DNA from: Lactuca virosa
Lineage: Eukaryota > Streptophyta > Magnoliopsida > Asterales > Asteraceae
NCBI GenBank assembly: GCA_928212115.1
Contig: CAKMRJ010003334.1
Location: 108,053,037-108,117,036, forward strand
Direction of reading: 5' to 3'
Length of the DNA stretch: 64,000 nucleotides
Numbering within the stretch: position 1 is the stretch's first letter; each line of letters begins with the position of its first letter. The position numbers and the translations under genes were made by a program. Positions 21,541 to 32,430 of this stretch are shown piece after piece. Under the pieces are notes generated by a model that searched no databases, was not told the origin of the DNA, and was given only the letters and a program-made list of their open reading frames with translations.

Positions 21541-21565
21541 TAACTAAAACTTTCTTTCTTTTCAG

Positions 21566-22480
21566 ATGTCTACTCCTGGAAACACTTCTGCTTCATCCTC
21601 CTCCAAACAAAACTTCTCTTTGCTCAATATCTGCTCCAAAGTCGTTATGGATGGCTCTAACTATAACGATTGGATGCGCAACATCAAGATGGCTCTTCGT
21701 TTTGAGAACAAAGAATATGTTCTTGAAAAGGAGCTCAAAGAACTTGATGAGTCTGAAGCTACTACTGAAGAACTTGCTGCCTACAAGAAACATTACGATG
21801 ATGCTACCAAAGTGGCATGCATCATGGTAGCAACTATGTCCCCAGAACTGCAGAGGTACTATGAGGACTACTGGCCTTTTGAGATGAACAAGGACCTTAT
21901 GGAAAAGTACCATAAGCGAGCTCGTCAAGAAAAATTTGAAGTAGTCAAGTCACTCATGGCTTGCAAGATAAAAGAAGGGGAGTCGGTTGTGTCACATGTG
22001 CAAAGAATGCAACGCTACATAGAGCGTTTGGTCAAGCTTAACATTCACTTTGATGAGGAATTGGCCATTGACATGGTTTTGAACTCACTTCCTGAATGTT
22101 ATGGTCAGTTTATTCTAACTTGCCATTTGAACAACACTGAGCAGACTCTGGCCCAATTGCACAACTTGTTGCAGACAGCTGAAGCAGGGATGAAGGGTAA
22201 AAGTATACCCTCCACACCTGCAAGTGCCCCTGTTTTGGCTATTGGACAGGGAAAGGGGAAAAGAGGAGGAAAGGTCCTCCCAAGCAAAACTGGAAGAGCA
22301 AGGCTCAAGCTGGGTCATCTAGTAATGGCCCAAAGGCTAAGCCCAATGGTTCCACTCCCCATGTTTCTGATCCAAAAGAGGTCGTTTGCTTTTACTGCAA
22401 TCAAAAGGGGCATTGGAAGAGATCTTGCCCACAATATCTGCAAGATATCAAGGATGGCAAAGTGAAGCCATCTTCGGCAG
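21566..22480 (+). pseudogene. Copia-2 gag, frameshifted before the zinc knuckle
   Basis: Starts at ATG 21566, directly after a polypyrimidine run ending TTTTCAG. About the first 235 codons read as plant copia Gag (MSTPGNTSASS, NYNDWMRNIKMAL, MQRYIERLVKLN). An indel in the purine-rich stretch near 22255-22275 shifts frame, so the 299-codon frame ends in unrelated residues. The CCHC knuckle CFYCNQKGHWKRSC is readable in another frame at 22387-22428. Gag would form the particle and bind RNA. Confidence 0.93.
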
Positions 22481-22489
22481 GTATTTACA

Positions 22490-23575
22490 CTATTTCTGCT
22501 AATAACTCATTATCTTCTCGTTCATGGGTCCTTGATACGGATGTGGTTTTCATATCTGTTCTGATATGCAGGGCTAAATGAAAGTGAGGAGATAGAGCGA
22601 GGAAGGATAAACTTGATCATGGGAAACAGAAAGTCTTCACCAGTAACCAAGATCGGAGTTTATCAGCTTTTGCTTAGTAATGATGTTAGATTAGATTTGG
22701 TAAATTGTTGCTATTCGTCTGAGATGACGAGAAACATTATTTCATTTCATGCATTGTTCAGACAAGGTTTTAAATATTCTTTTAATGATTTGAATGGTTC
22801 AATTTCTGTTTATAAGAATGGTGTTTTTATGTTTGAAGTTTTACCTTGTGATGGTGTGTATGAAACAGTGACTTGTGTTGATAGCTTAGGAAATAGTGTA
22901 CTTAATATTGACTTGTCTAATAGTGTAGACAAGGCATGCTTGTGGCATTGTCGTCTTGGACACATTAACAAGAAACGCATAGCCCAACTCCAAAAGGATG
23001 GAGTGTTGGAATCATTTGACCTAAATCAGATGATATGTGTGAATCTTGTCTTTTGGGAAAGATGACAAAATCACCATTCACAGGGTCTTGTGAAAGAGGT
23101 GAAGGTCTGTTGGATCTCATACACACAGATGTGTGTGGGCCCTTCAGATCAACTACAAGAGATGCTAATCGATTTATGTGACTTTCACTGACGATTACAG
23201 CAGATATGGTTATATCTACTTGATCAAGCATAAGTCAGAAACCTTTGAAAAGTTCAAAGAGTTTAAGCATGAGGTCGAAAATCAATTGGGCAGGAAGATA
23301 AAGATACTTAGATCTGATAGAGGGGGGGGAGTATCTTAGTATCGAGTTTAATGACTATCTGAAAGAATGTGGGATAGTCTCACAATTGACTCCTCCTAGG
23401 ACACCACAATTAAATGGTGTAGCTGAGAGGCGTAATCGGACCTTGTTAGACATGGTTCGTTCTATGATGAGTCGTGGCTTCGCTTCCTATTCACTTCTAG
23501 GGGTATGCCTTAGAGACAGCCGCCCACATCCTCAATCTTGTCCCTACAAAGAAGGTTGCCAAAACACCTCACGAA
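22490..23575 (+). pseudogene. Copia-2 protease-integrase pseudogene
   Basis: The protease triad region at 22533-22541 is one base short compared with Copia-1, which destroys the Asp-Thr-Gly frame. Pre-integrase sequence is open at 22613-23065 (HCRLGHINKKRIA). Frame breaks follow near 23035, 23175, in the G run near 23325-23332, and near 23490. Motifs HTDVCGP and NGVAERRNRTLLDMV remain readable in separate frames. Both enzymes must be inactive from this copy. Confidence 0.9.
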
Positions 23576-25612
23576 ATGTGGACGGGGAAAGTTCCCTCGT
23601 TGGCACATATTAAAGTCTGGGGTTGTGAAGCTTTCGTAAGACGAGAGACTCACGACAAGCTAGCAGCTAGAAGTGAGAAATGTGTTTTCATTGGTTACCC
23701 AAAGCAGTCTTTTGGATATTTGTTCTACAGGCCTAGTGAAAACATGGTCTTTGTAGCACGAAGAGGAGTCTTTCTAGAAAGGGAGCTCATATTCAAAGAG
23801 GACAGTGGGAGCACCATTGAACTTGAAGAAATTCAAGAGTTAGCCAATGAAGGAACCTTAGATGACACTAGCACTCAACCAGAGGAAACAGTTCCTGTTG
23901 AACCAGTTGATAATTCATTACCTCTTCGAAGGTCCACTAGGGTGAGTGTGCCACCTGAGTTATATGGTTTTCATATTACCTCAGAAGGTGACACATTCAT
24001 AAGTGATAGGACACTGGTAAATTTAGATGAACCAGTCACTTATAAGGAAGCAATGGCAGGCCCAGAGGCTTCCAAGTGGAAAGAGGCAATGGACAGCGAG
24101 ATTAAGTCCATGTATGACAACCAAGTTTGGAATTTGGTTGATAGTGCACCAGGTCGTAAGACAGTTGGGTGCAAATGGATCTTCAAGAAGAAGACAGACA
24201 TGGATGGGAATGTGCATACATTCAAGGCTCGACTGGTTGCAAAAGGTTTCACTCAAACCCCAGGGGTTGACTATGATGAGACCTTTTCGCCAGTAGCTAA
24301 GATTAAATCTATTAGGATATTGCTCGCCATAGCTGCCTTTCATGACTATGAAATCTGGAAGATGGATGTCGAGACTGCTTTCCTTAATGGGAAGTTGGCT
24401 GAGGATGTTTACATGAATCAGCCAGAGGGTTTTGTTGATGCAAAGTTTCCCAATAGAGTGTGCAAGCTTGAGAAATCCATTTATGGATTAAAACAAGTAT
24501 CTCGCAGCTGGAATCTTTGCTTCCATGAGAAAGTCAAAGAGTTTGGTTTCTCTAGAAGTGAAGATGAGTTTTGTGTGTATATCAAGGCTAGTGGGAGTAT
24601 AGTAACTTTTTTGGTGTTATATGTCGATGACATATTACTCATTGGTAACGACGTTCCAACCTTGAGAAATGTTAAGTCTTGGCTTGGAAAGTGTTTTGCC
24701 ATGAAAGACCTTGGAGAAGCTGCCTATATTCTTGGGATTAGAATATTGAGAGATAGAAAGAAGAGACTAATTGGACTTAGTCAGAGCACATACTTGGATA
24801 AAGTACTAAAGAGGTTTAGTATGGAAAATTCCAAGAAGGGAGAGCTACCTATCCAGAGCAATACCAAATTGAGTAAGACTCAATGCCCGAGTACAGATGA
24901 GGAAATAGATGACATGAGTCGTGTACCTTATGCTTCCGCTGTCGGATCGATCATGTACGATATGACATGTACTCGCCCTAATGTGGCATTTGCTTTGAGC
25001 ATGGTCAGTCGCTATCAGGGAAACCCGGGTAGAGCTCATTGGATAGCAGTAAAGAATATACTCAAGTATTTGCGAAGGACAAAGGACTGGGTCCTTGTAC
25101 TTGGTGGCAATGATACTTTGAGAGTAGATGGTTACAGTGATGCCAGCTTTCAGACGGATAGAGATAACTTCCGTTCTCAATCGGGCTGGGTATTTTTACT
25201 GAATGGAGGAGCAGTTACTTGGAAAAGTTCCAAGCAAGATACGGTGGCTGATTCTACTTGTGAATCAGAGTACATAGCAGCGAGTGAAACGTCGAAAGAA
25301 GCAGCTTGGTTGAGGAACTTCATAGGAGATCTCAGAGTTGTTCCAACCATCCAGGAGCCTATGGAACTGTTCTGCGATAATGAAGGAGCGGTTGCCTTGA
25401 CAAAGGAACCGAGAGATCATGGTAAAACCAGACATATCGACAGAAAGTACCATTTCATCAGACATAGAGTAGAAGAAGGCCATCTTGTAGTAAATAGGGT
25501 GTCATCTGAAGATAACCCAGCAGATCCCCTCACAAAGGGTCTGAGTAGGGCTAAGCATATTCAGCATGCTCGGAGCATAGGACTGAAAGATGATATTAGT
25601 TTTAGTAGTTAG
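23576..25612 (+). CDS. Copia-2 reverse transcriptase/RNase H region, open frame
   Basis: A continuous 678-codon frame, the longest in the window. It begins within the integrase C-terminus (MWTGKVPSLAHIKVWG), then an acidic linker. The RT follows from about residue 185 (GCKWIFKKK), with the first catalytic Asp in KMDVETAFLNG near residue 265 and YVDD at residues 349-352. RNase H follows from about residue 515 (YSDASFQTD), with CDNEGAVAL near 600 and NPADPLTKGL near 645, ending at TAG 25610-25612. In a working element this is the C-terminal part of one polyprotein, so the ATG at 23576 is internal and not a true start. The upstream frame is broken, so translation is unlikely. Confidence 0.93.
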   Translation: MWTGKVPSLAHIKVWGCEAFVRRETHDKLAARSEKCVFIGYPKQSFGYLFYRPSENMVFVARRGVFLERELIFKEDSGSTIELEEIQELANEGTLDDTSTQPEETVPVEPVDNSLPLRRSTRVSVPPELYGFHITSEGDTFISDRTLVNLDEPVTYKEAMAGPEASKWKEAMDSEIKSMYDNQVWNLVDSAPGRKTVGCKWIFKKKTDMDGNVHTFKARLVAKGFTQTPGVDYDETFSPVAKIKSIRILLAIAAFHDYEIWKMDVETAFLNGKLAEDVYMNQPEGFVDAKFPNRVCKLEKSIYGLKQVSRSWNLCFHEKVKEFGFSRSEDEFCVYIKASGSIVTFLVLYVDDILLIGNDVPTLRNVKSWLGKCFAMKDLGEAAYILGIRILRDRKKRLIGLSQSTYLDKVLKRFSMENSKKGELPIQSNTKLSKTQCPSTDEEIDDMSRVPYASAVGSIMYDMTCTRPNVAFALSMVSRYQGNPGRAHWIAVKNILKYLRRTKDWVLVLGGNDTLRVDGYSDASFQTDRDNFRSQSGWVFLLNGGAVTWKSSKQDTVADSTCESEYIAASETSKEAAWLRNFIGDLRVVPTIQEPMELFCDNEGAVALTKEPRDHGKTRHIDRKYHFIRHRVEEGHLVVNRVSSEDNPADPLTKGLSRAKHIQHARSIGLKDDISFSS

Positions 25613-26470
25613 ATCAGTTTTGTTCTGAAACTTGTAACAAAATAAATGTAATTGACTTTTGGTGATTAAATAATAAAGTATTGTTTATTAGTTTGATTAC
25701 TGCCTTTTGTCAATTGTTTATTATTGTGTTTCATATTTTGCATGTTTTACTTCCTGAATAATAAGATTATTCAAACTCCACAGTCGCTCATACTTTTGGA
25801 AGTAAGTAGTGAATTAAGAATGTCATGAACTGGATTGTAGATTGTCTAAGGATAGACATGGCAATAGAATTGCTGCAACGTTCATGAGTACTCAGAAATT
25901 GAGATTTGAGTATTGGATAAACCCTCGCTCAGAGTATCACTTCATGGAATTCATCACGAGTAATACTGAGACGATAATATCTTATAATCTTGAAACGAAG
26001 ATATATGAGTTGCAATTTACAAGTCGGTCATGCATTGGTGATACGAAAACGCATCAGTAACGTGCTGTTATAAAACGCATTGTCATGTATAATTTGATGA
26101 GTAAAAGATACAAGCATATGAGTCAAAGTTTATTCGTTCCTTTTGCCCTAACAGGAAAAGCAATATCTGTGGGCCCCTCGATGATTTGGTGTTGACTTAT
26201 GTGCTGGGCCCAGCCAGGACTAAATTGATGTGTTCAATTAGAAGTCCTACATCATCACAAATCAGAAATCAGGAAACATAGATTCTGGACAAAGAGATTG
26301 ATTACATTCCATGTCTTATGTCTAGGGATATCTAGCAGAACGAAGGATTATATGATCACTTATTTTAGGACACGTAACTGACTGGGTCAGAGTTTGGCAG
26401 CAGCTTTTGGAAGCTACAATTTGCTGGTCAAATTTAGAAGGCATACTAGCAATTATAGTTACAGACTTAT
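25613..26470 (+). other. Copia-2 3' untranslated tail
   Basis: No gene. Its last ~167 bases are duplicated at 19241-19407. It shares patches with the Copia-1 tail (5907-6740). Confidence 0.85.
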
Positions 26471-26483
26471 CCAAGTGGGAGAC
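26471..26483 (+). promoter_or_regulatory. Copia-2 polypurine tract
   Basis: CCAAGTGGGAGAC directly before the right LTR. The duplicate is at 19395-19407. Confidence 0.9.
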
Positions 26484-27332
26484 TGTTGGATTAGGTGTCT
26501 AAGCCCATAACTATAATTGGTATGTACTTGAATTGATGGCAGCACGGTCCTTTTGGGTTGCCCTCAACCTAGCAACTGGACAAGGAAATTATGAAAGGAG
26601 AGATATTAATTTATAAGATTAATAAATTAATATATAAATGATTTATTAATATGTTAGTGGATTAATATATTAATTAGAAATCATTATGTTTAATTAATAG
26701 TTAGCCAGAAATTAATCAGAATTAATTTGGGGTTAAAAGAATTAATTATAAAGTGCAGGGACTAGTTTGCAATTAACTAATAGTTGAGTGGAAGGATCCA
26801 GAACCTCCTTGGAAGGAGGTGGACGAAATCCATAGGGGAAACCCTAGAGATTTCGTCCAAGGGGTTCTAGATAAGGCCCTTGGGCTTTGCTTAGGCCTTA
26901 AGCAAGGAGCATTAGGGTTTTCCCAAAACCCTAGATCCCTCAGTTATTTAAGGAGCCTCCTGGCTCACATTTTCGGTCACTCTGTGCTTTGGAAGAAACC
27001 CTAGGCCGAATTGCATACTCCCTTCCTCTCTCTACTTTCCTTCTTGCTAGTTCTTGGGTGTGATTCCATTAGAGGCATTACACTTGTGGTGCTAAGCTTC
27101 CAAGAAGATCAATATCAAGATCAAGGGAATTATCAATTGTTTGCTATAACAATTGAAAGGTATGTAATTCTGAAACCCTAGTTTGTTAATTTCGAAATTA
27201 GCCTCTCTCCTCTAGGGTTCTTGTTTGCAATTCAAAGTTATATGTTCAATAGTTAAAACATAGATCCAAAGTAGGTTGCATGTGAACTTAGGAATTGTTT
27301 TCTGGTTTATTTGTTTTACCTAAAACCTATCA
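26484..27332 (+). repeat. Copia-2 right LTR
   Basis: 849 bp, TGTTGG to CCTATCA. The donor-like GTATGT is at 27160. Differences from the left LTR are scattered substitutions and a CT-repeat length change. Confidence 0.95.
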
Positions 27333-27980
27333 CATACATGATGCTATTGGTTCAAAATGCCAATACATGCTCTTCATGAAGGTTTTTGCTCATCAACCCT
27401 CATTTGGACCACTAAAGCTGAGACATCTAGACTCTAAGGATCTTAGGAGGTCCAGATCTGAGGTTTCCAACCACAACCAGGTCTCATTCGACTCATAGAT
27501 TCAAAAGAATGGAGGCAAAGCCCTAAAACTCCCAAAATGAGATCTAGCACAAGGAATGAACAAGATGAGGACTTTGTACCTTCTCTTAGCAGCTGAAACA
27601 CTCAATACCGCAGATCCACTGCATTCCTTTGTTCCCCATCATGAAGCTCTTCATCCTTCTTCATAGAAATGCACCAAGAACCACAATATGAGCTTCTCTC
27701 TCACTCTCTAGCTCCAATAGAAATTAGGGTTTGCTCTCAGGGGAAGGTAGCCGCAAATGAGGCTATAAATGCCTTTAAATAGGTCCCAAACCCGGGAAAT
27801 TAGGGTTTCTTTGCCCAGCACCTACTCGGCGAGTCCCTCCTCTGACTCGTCGAATCCATTCATTAAATCCACGCGAGCAACTCGACTCGACTCGGCGAGT
27901 TGGTCCCTCAACTCGTCGAGTCCCTCCTTAAATCTCAAGATTACATGCACAATAATGTCCCTGAAAAGCCGGATGTTACA
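27333..27980 (-). repeat. G1 5' LTR, right part
   Basis: 648 bp matching 13541-14188 exactly in length. Between this and 19240, 657 bp of LTR (equivalent to 12884-13540) is missing. It ends GTTACA, followed by the TGGTT duplication. Confidence 0.95.
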
Positions 27981-28074
27981 TGGTTTGTGGTGGCCCTTTC
28001 TTTGGTGGCATACAGTGGTTAATTGCTTCCCTACCTATTAAGCTTGGTGATTTGGGTTTATACTCGGTAGTATA
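27981..28074 (+). pseudogene. Non-LTR-type RT pseudogene, segment 2
   Basis: Continues the reading interrupted at 12431 (VCGG then SLPIKLGDLGLYS). The TGGTT duplication of G1 is its first five bases. It is interrupted at 28074 by a solo LTR. Confidence 0.85.
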
Positions 28075-28745
28075 TGTTGGTGATTTTAGTGTCACCATGT
28101 CATTTTATGTAACTGGAACTAACATGTGAGCTAAGGGGCTTCGTAATTTGTACTCTAATATATATAATGGTTTGTGTGGAGTGCACGCATGTATAAGATC
28201 GAATTAGAAGTCGGTTCGACGACAAGTCGGGGGTCCGGGGGCAGAGCCCCTGGGTTTGGGGTTTCCAAAGGGGCAACACCCCTTTGGCGGGGTCTAGGGG
28301 CAGCGCCCCTAGCGGGGTCCAAGGGGCAGAGCCCCTGGCTGGGGTAAATTCAGATTGTTGAGGGTGATTATGGTAAAACTAACGAAACTCGTTAGTTTTG
28401 GAAATCCTAAATCCTTATTTAAATCCGGATTACCCTGACTTGCTTCCAAATCAGCTCATGACGGCCCAACCCTAATGAAACCTTAATCTCGTTTATTATA
28501 TAAATGACTCTTCCTTTTGAGTAGATACACATGAAAATTAGCTCTTATTTTTCTTCAAACACTCACAGAATCCTTCTAGCAACTTGGCTTATGATTTATA
28601 TGCCTAGAATCGTAAGTGTCCTCTTGGATTATCCTAGGCTGAATTTCTTGTAACTCAGGCACAGGGTAGAAATATCAGTTCGGAAAGTGTTCACACGATC
28701 CAAGTTGGTATCCAGATCTCCACTACAAACCCTACATATTCAACA
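28075..28745 (+). repeat. Solo LTR, 671 bp, with GC-rich hairpins
   Basis: Ends TGTTG and CAACA are inverted. The flanks share only ATA (28072-28074 and 28746-28748), so a 5-bp target duplication is not clear. A TATATAAA box lies at 28497-28504. Four GC-rich hairpins lie at 28235-28338. No internal element sequence adjoins it, and the RT pseudogene reads on both sides. Element family not determined. Confidence 0.78.
28235..28338. repeat. Four consecutive GC-rich hairpins
   Basis: The hairpins have short CA-starting loops. At 28265-28287 arms CCAAAGGGG/CCCCTTTGG enclose CAACA; at 28294-28312 CTAGGGG/CCCCTAG enclose CAGCG; at 28235-28253 and 28319-28338 the arms enclose CAGAG. Arms differ but stay complementary, apart from G-T type pairs. 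Confidence 0.9.
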
Positions 28746-29566
28746 ATAGAGGCTAACTCATATGCTTTTGTTGCCTCAAGGGTCCAATCTTGGGTATTGC
28801 AAGACCACATCTTACGGATAGCGGCATATATGGTATGAATTCTGATTATGCTTGTGCCTTGGATTCTCTTTGTAACCAGCTTTCGGACATTGACCTTAGT
28901 AGTTTTACTACTAAGGACACCCCCCTAAATCCCAGAATACACTGGCGAGTGCCATTTTTAGTAAAATTATCCAAGATATGGAAGTGCATCTCGACATGAC
29001 GGCTCGGCAGAAAGTAGTTTTCCAGTGTTTACGTGCACCACATGCTCAAGATTTTCTTCTAGTTATCCCTAAAGATGGGCTTGGCCAACATATGTCTCAT
29101 GTGGAGTATCGTACTATCCTCACATATCGACTCATGATACGAATATTCCTAACTGACGAGATATGTTCTATATGCCGCAAGGCATGTTTGGACTCTTTTG
29201 GAGAGCATGCATTTCATTGTAACACACATGTGTGGACCTTACAGGGGTATCCCCTCTCGTGGTCTTGAGGGTTGGGGGTTTCATGGCGGGACAGGCTGGT
29301 TTAAAAGCTGTTACAAGCAAGGTCACCAAACATGAGAAATCGTGCATGAAAAATCAACAAGTGTTCATACCATTTGCATTTTGGTTTCCTCGCGCCGGAT
29401 GCAGTGAAGCTTCTTAATATATACAACAGATCATGCATAACAATGTTATATACCCTAGATCTATGGATGTAGTCTTCAAAAGAATTGGTTTTACCATATA
29501 AAAAGACTTAGCAGCACAACTTGTTGCCCGTCTGTCATCCCACTCGTTGTACGATGATAACTAAGT
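28746..29566 (+). pseudogene. Non-LTR-type RT pseudogene, segment 3
   Basis: C-terminal part in several frames: SYAFVASRVQSWVL near 28760, RQKVVFQCLRAPHAQDFLL near 29010, and the Cys/His motif CSICRKACLDSFGEHAFHC near 29165-29222. Then VSPLV and KHEKSCMKNQQVFIPFAF lead to about 29566. The zinc-finger-like motif after the RT is typical of this group. A deletion follows the motif, where the order jumps to DLTGVSPLV. Confidence 0.82.
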
Positions 29567-30389
29567 TTTATTATTTTTAAAAAAATCAAAAGAATTGTGT
29601 TTAAGGAAAAAAAATATTGTAGTAATACAACATTATTTTTTAGATAGAAATAATACAATAACATTATATTAAAATAATTCCCTAAGTGAGATAATACAAT
29701 AAAATTATAATAAAATAGTACTTTCTAATAACATTATAATAAAGATAAAATAATCTGTGAGAGAAAGTGAATATAATAATGGTATAGTATGATAATACTA
29801 TTTATTATAGTATGTTAAAAATAACATGATTTAATGTTAATAAACCAATACTATAAAGACTTTTATAAAGATTACATGGTAAAATATAATATTATCTGCT
29901 AAAATCTTAAATATATAAACAATTACCAAGGTCTTGTCATTTTATGTAAATAATCGTTAGAATTTTGTCTTTTCCTGTTTAAAGAAATAAAATCATGATT
30001 TTATTGTTAATGACCATAAAATATTAGAGAATTTGATGAATTTTTCTAATATGTAATCTATAAATTAATATGCATGCAATTAATCAATTAGATATTATTT
30101 CTCATGTCTCAGGAGCCCATTGTTTATGCAATTTCATGTTAATCAAACTTGTAATTTATATTATATAACACTAACACGAATTGTTGCTTCGAGCGTGACA
30201 TTTTAATACTTTTTAACTTATTCGGGTTTTTCATATTATTATTTTCCAAATTGCATTGTTGTTAATCATATAGAAAATAGTATACTTCAATTTTTAATTA
30301 CTATGTTTTCAAACTTCCGCTTTAGATGTAATTTAAATACGGGAAATTGAGTAATTTAACCCACATGCATGAACTTTTTTGGAAAAAAT
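29567..30389. other. AT-rich intergenic DNA
   Basis: No gene or clear repeat boundary recognised; AT-rich, with many ATAATA-like runs. Confidence 0.7.
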
Positions 30390-31166
30390 TGTTGCGAATC
30401 GTATGCATCTAAATACATGATTATAGCGTAGCGAAAACAAATCAATATCCTATGTGTTCATGCAACCTAAGGATCTAAGTTTCATTCTATTACTGCTACC
30501 ATGATAAAACATAAAAGATGAAGAATTACATACCTCTTTTGCAGCTAGTGACCTTTTTGCTTGAGACATTGTGCATGCCACCTTGTTTGGATGTAAGGAC
30601 CCAAATCAGAATCTCTCTCTTTGTTCACACCCAATGAGCTCCAAAGTGCAGAATAAGATTAACTAGGAGCAGGGCAAAATTCACAAACCCTAGTAAGGAG
30701 AGGAATTCGTTCACTACAGAGGGAGGAAGAGAGTTGATGAATTTGTCAAGCCAATGTGCAAGAAATTATGAGATCCTTAAAGTCCTATTTATATCATTGG
30801 ATCATTTCCTTAGATTTTGTCTCCCATCCAATGTGGGATAGAAGTCAAATTCAAATTTCACCTCTCATCCCATGTAGGATGGAATGAATTTCATCCAACC
30901 TTATTTTCTTAAGGGTTTTGGATCATTCCAATTAACCAACTATTGATTAATTAATATTCGACCCTTTTAATTAATTAAAACTATTTAATTAATCCCCAAA
31001 ATATTTTTCCAATTAGTTTCATATTAATTATTAATCATAATAATTAATAAACCAATTTCTTCTTTATTTATTCTAGTCAATTTGGGTCTTGAGGGCAACC
31101 CAAGAGGACCCTGCTATTATTACAAATATTAGAAACTATTAATGACATTGGACATTCGTTCCAACA
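30390..31166 (-). repeat. Copia-type 3' LTR remnant, 777 bp
   Basis: On the minus strand it begins TGTTGGAACG after a polypurine tract (CTAAGTAGGAGAC) and ends CGCAACA, giving TGTTG/CAACA ends. It shares with Copia-2 LTRs the donor-like AGGTATGTAATTCT (30521-30540, minus). The left flank shows no partner element. Confidence 0.8.
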
Positions 31167-31500
31167 GTCTCCTACTTAGACAAGTCATTAACTATACGAG
31201 GTCCAATACTTCTCTAATAATCAACAGAGATAGTGTCATCCAATGCACCTGCCGAGCTCTGATCTAATCAAGATTCAACCCTCAAATAAGTGATCAACTA
31301 TTCCTTCTTTCTACAAAATATCTATATGAATTCAAGGCATTGATAATAGTCAATCTTAGAATTCAAGATTATGCTTCCCGATAAAGATTTGTAGCGGCTA
31401 CATCTGACTACTAAATTGAACAAATCAGTTGTAGTCAGGACCCAACATTGTACTTAAGATGTGAGCACCAAACATAAACATAGTGTCAACCCATACTATT
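31167..31500 (-). mobile_element. 3' tail of the truncated copia element
   Basis: The minus strand matches the Copia-2 tail in patches, for example TGATCACTTATTT. It leads into the polypurine tract at the LTR. The rest of the element is absent to the right, so only tail plus LTR survive. Confidence 0.7.
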
Positions 31501-31694
31501 CTAATTATGATTACTTCATACTAAAAACACTATTTACATTTCCACCTTGACATTTTTTATATAATTTAAAAATTGTTGTATTTTAAGTATTATGATCAAA
31601 TATAAGTATATGTGAGCTATAATCCGAACACAACACAACAGTTTTTCTTAATGCATATATCTTTTTAAACATCAATTATTTATTTATTATTATT

Positions 31695-32175
31695 GAGTAA
31701 ATTACACGACTTGTCCCTCGTGCACGTGCTAAAAGGCAAATTCAGTCCATATTTTCAAAAATTAACTCGGACAGTCCCTCCATTGTTTATATACTTGCAA
31801 GCTTCAATCCTCGTTCGGTTCATCCTTTGTCAAACATAAAAATGACTATATTTAAGTTACTATTTTATTTTTAATTTACCTATGTTGTCATTGTATTTTT
31901 TTTAAAGAAAAAGTAAATTCCAATCCATGCAACCCCACTCCAACCTAAAATCATAACATAATATCCCTATAATTTAGGGTTTGGTGTTGATTACATGTTT
32001 CAGATTTTGGTTTGGTTGGGTTTTAGTATCATTTTCTTTTATTCTATTGGGGATTCTAATTTCATTTGAACTGGCTTTTAGATTCTGGTTTGATTTGGGT
32101 TTGGGTGATGACCCATAGTGGTTGCAGGAGGTGCTAACGGTGACAGGTGGTGGTGTCGGACTAGAGAAAGAGGAT

Positions 32176-32214
<39 letters not shown>

Positions 32215-32425
32215 TATAAGGTTTTCTATAAATTATAATTAACATAAAAAATATATAACAATTTTAAACAGATAAAAAGTAATTAAAAAATAGAAAAAAT
32301 GTATTATAGTCATTTCATGTCTATAGGGATGAGTCGTGCAAATTTAAAAGAAAAGATGAATAATCCAAGTTATTTTTTTTAAAATACGGACTAAAAATAT
32401 ATTTTGACACTTGAACGAATGATAC
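31695..32425. mobile_element. Inverted-repeat element, non-autonomous, type 1 copy
   Basis: The left arm GAGTAAATTACACGAC and following bases (to about 31790) are matched in inverted orientation at 32325-32412, including AGTCCATATTTT versus AAAATACGGACT. The inside holds a (GA)n run at 32176-32213. A relative lies at 37413-38801. The style resembles Mutator-like non-autonomous elements of plants, but no target duplication was found. Confidence 0.55.
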
Positions 32426-32430
32426 TTAGT

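Larger units (their letters stand above)
19241..27332 (+). mobile_element. Copia-2, TNT1-like copia element with rearranged left end
   Basis: The order is a 167-bp stretch identical to the element's own 3' tail (19241-19407), LTR, leader, gag-pol, tail, LTR. The LTRs (851 and 849 bp) differ at about a dozen places by eye, so it is younger than Copia-1, its relative. The right end joins G1 LTR cleanly at 27333. The left end is a recombination junction, not an insertion end. Confidence 0.93.
12432..27980 (-). mobile_element. G1, chromovirus-type LTR element, non-autonomous, split by Copia-2
   Basis: Ends TGTAAC...GTTACA are flanked by the 5-bp duplication TGGTT (12427-12431 and 27981-27985). 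Orientation is minus: a polypurine tract adjoins the left LTR at 14189 and an initiator-Met primer site adjoins the right LTR at 18797-18809. LTRs are 12432-14188 and 18813-19240 plus 27333-27980. The internal 4.6 kb shows no recognisable Gag, protease, RT or integrase, so it fits a large non-autonomous derivative. Over the shared 648-bp right part the LTRs differ at about 18 positions by eye. Confidence 0.93.

Noticed and set aside
30390..31166. Complete copia element on the minus strand
   Set aside because: Only a 3' LTR and a short tail are present; no second LTR or coding sequence.
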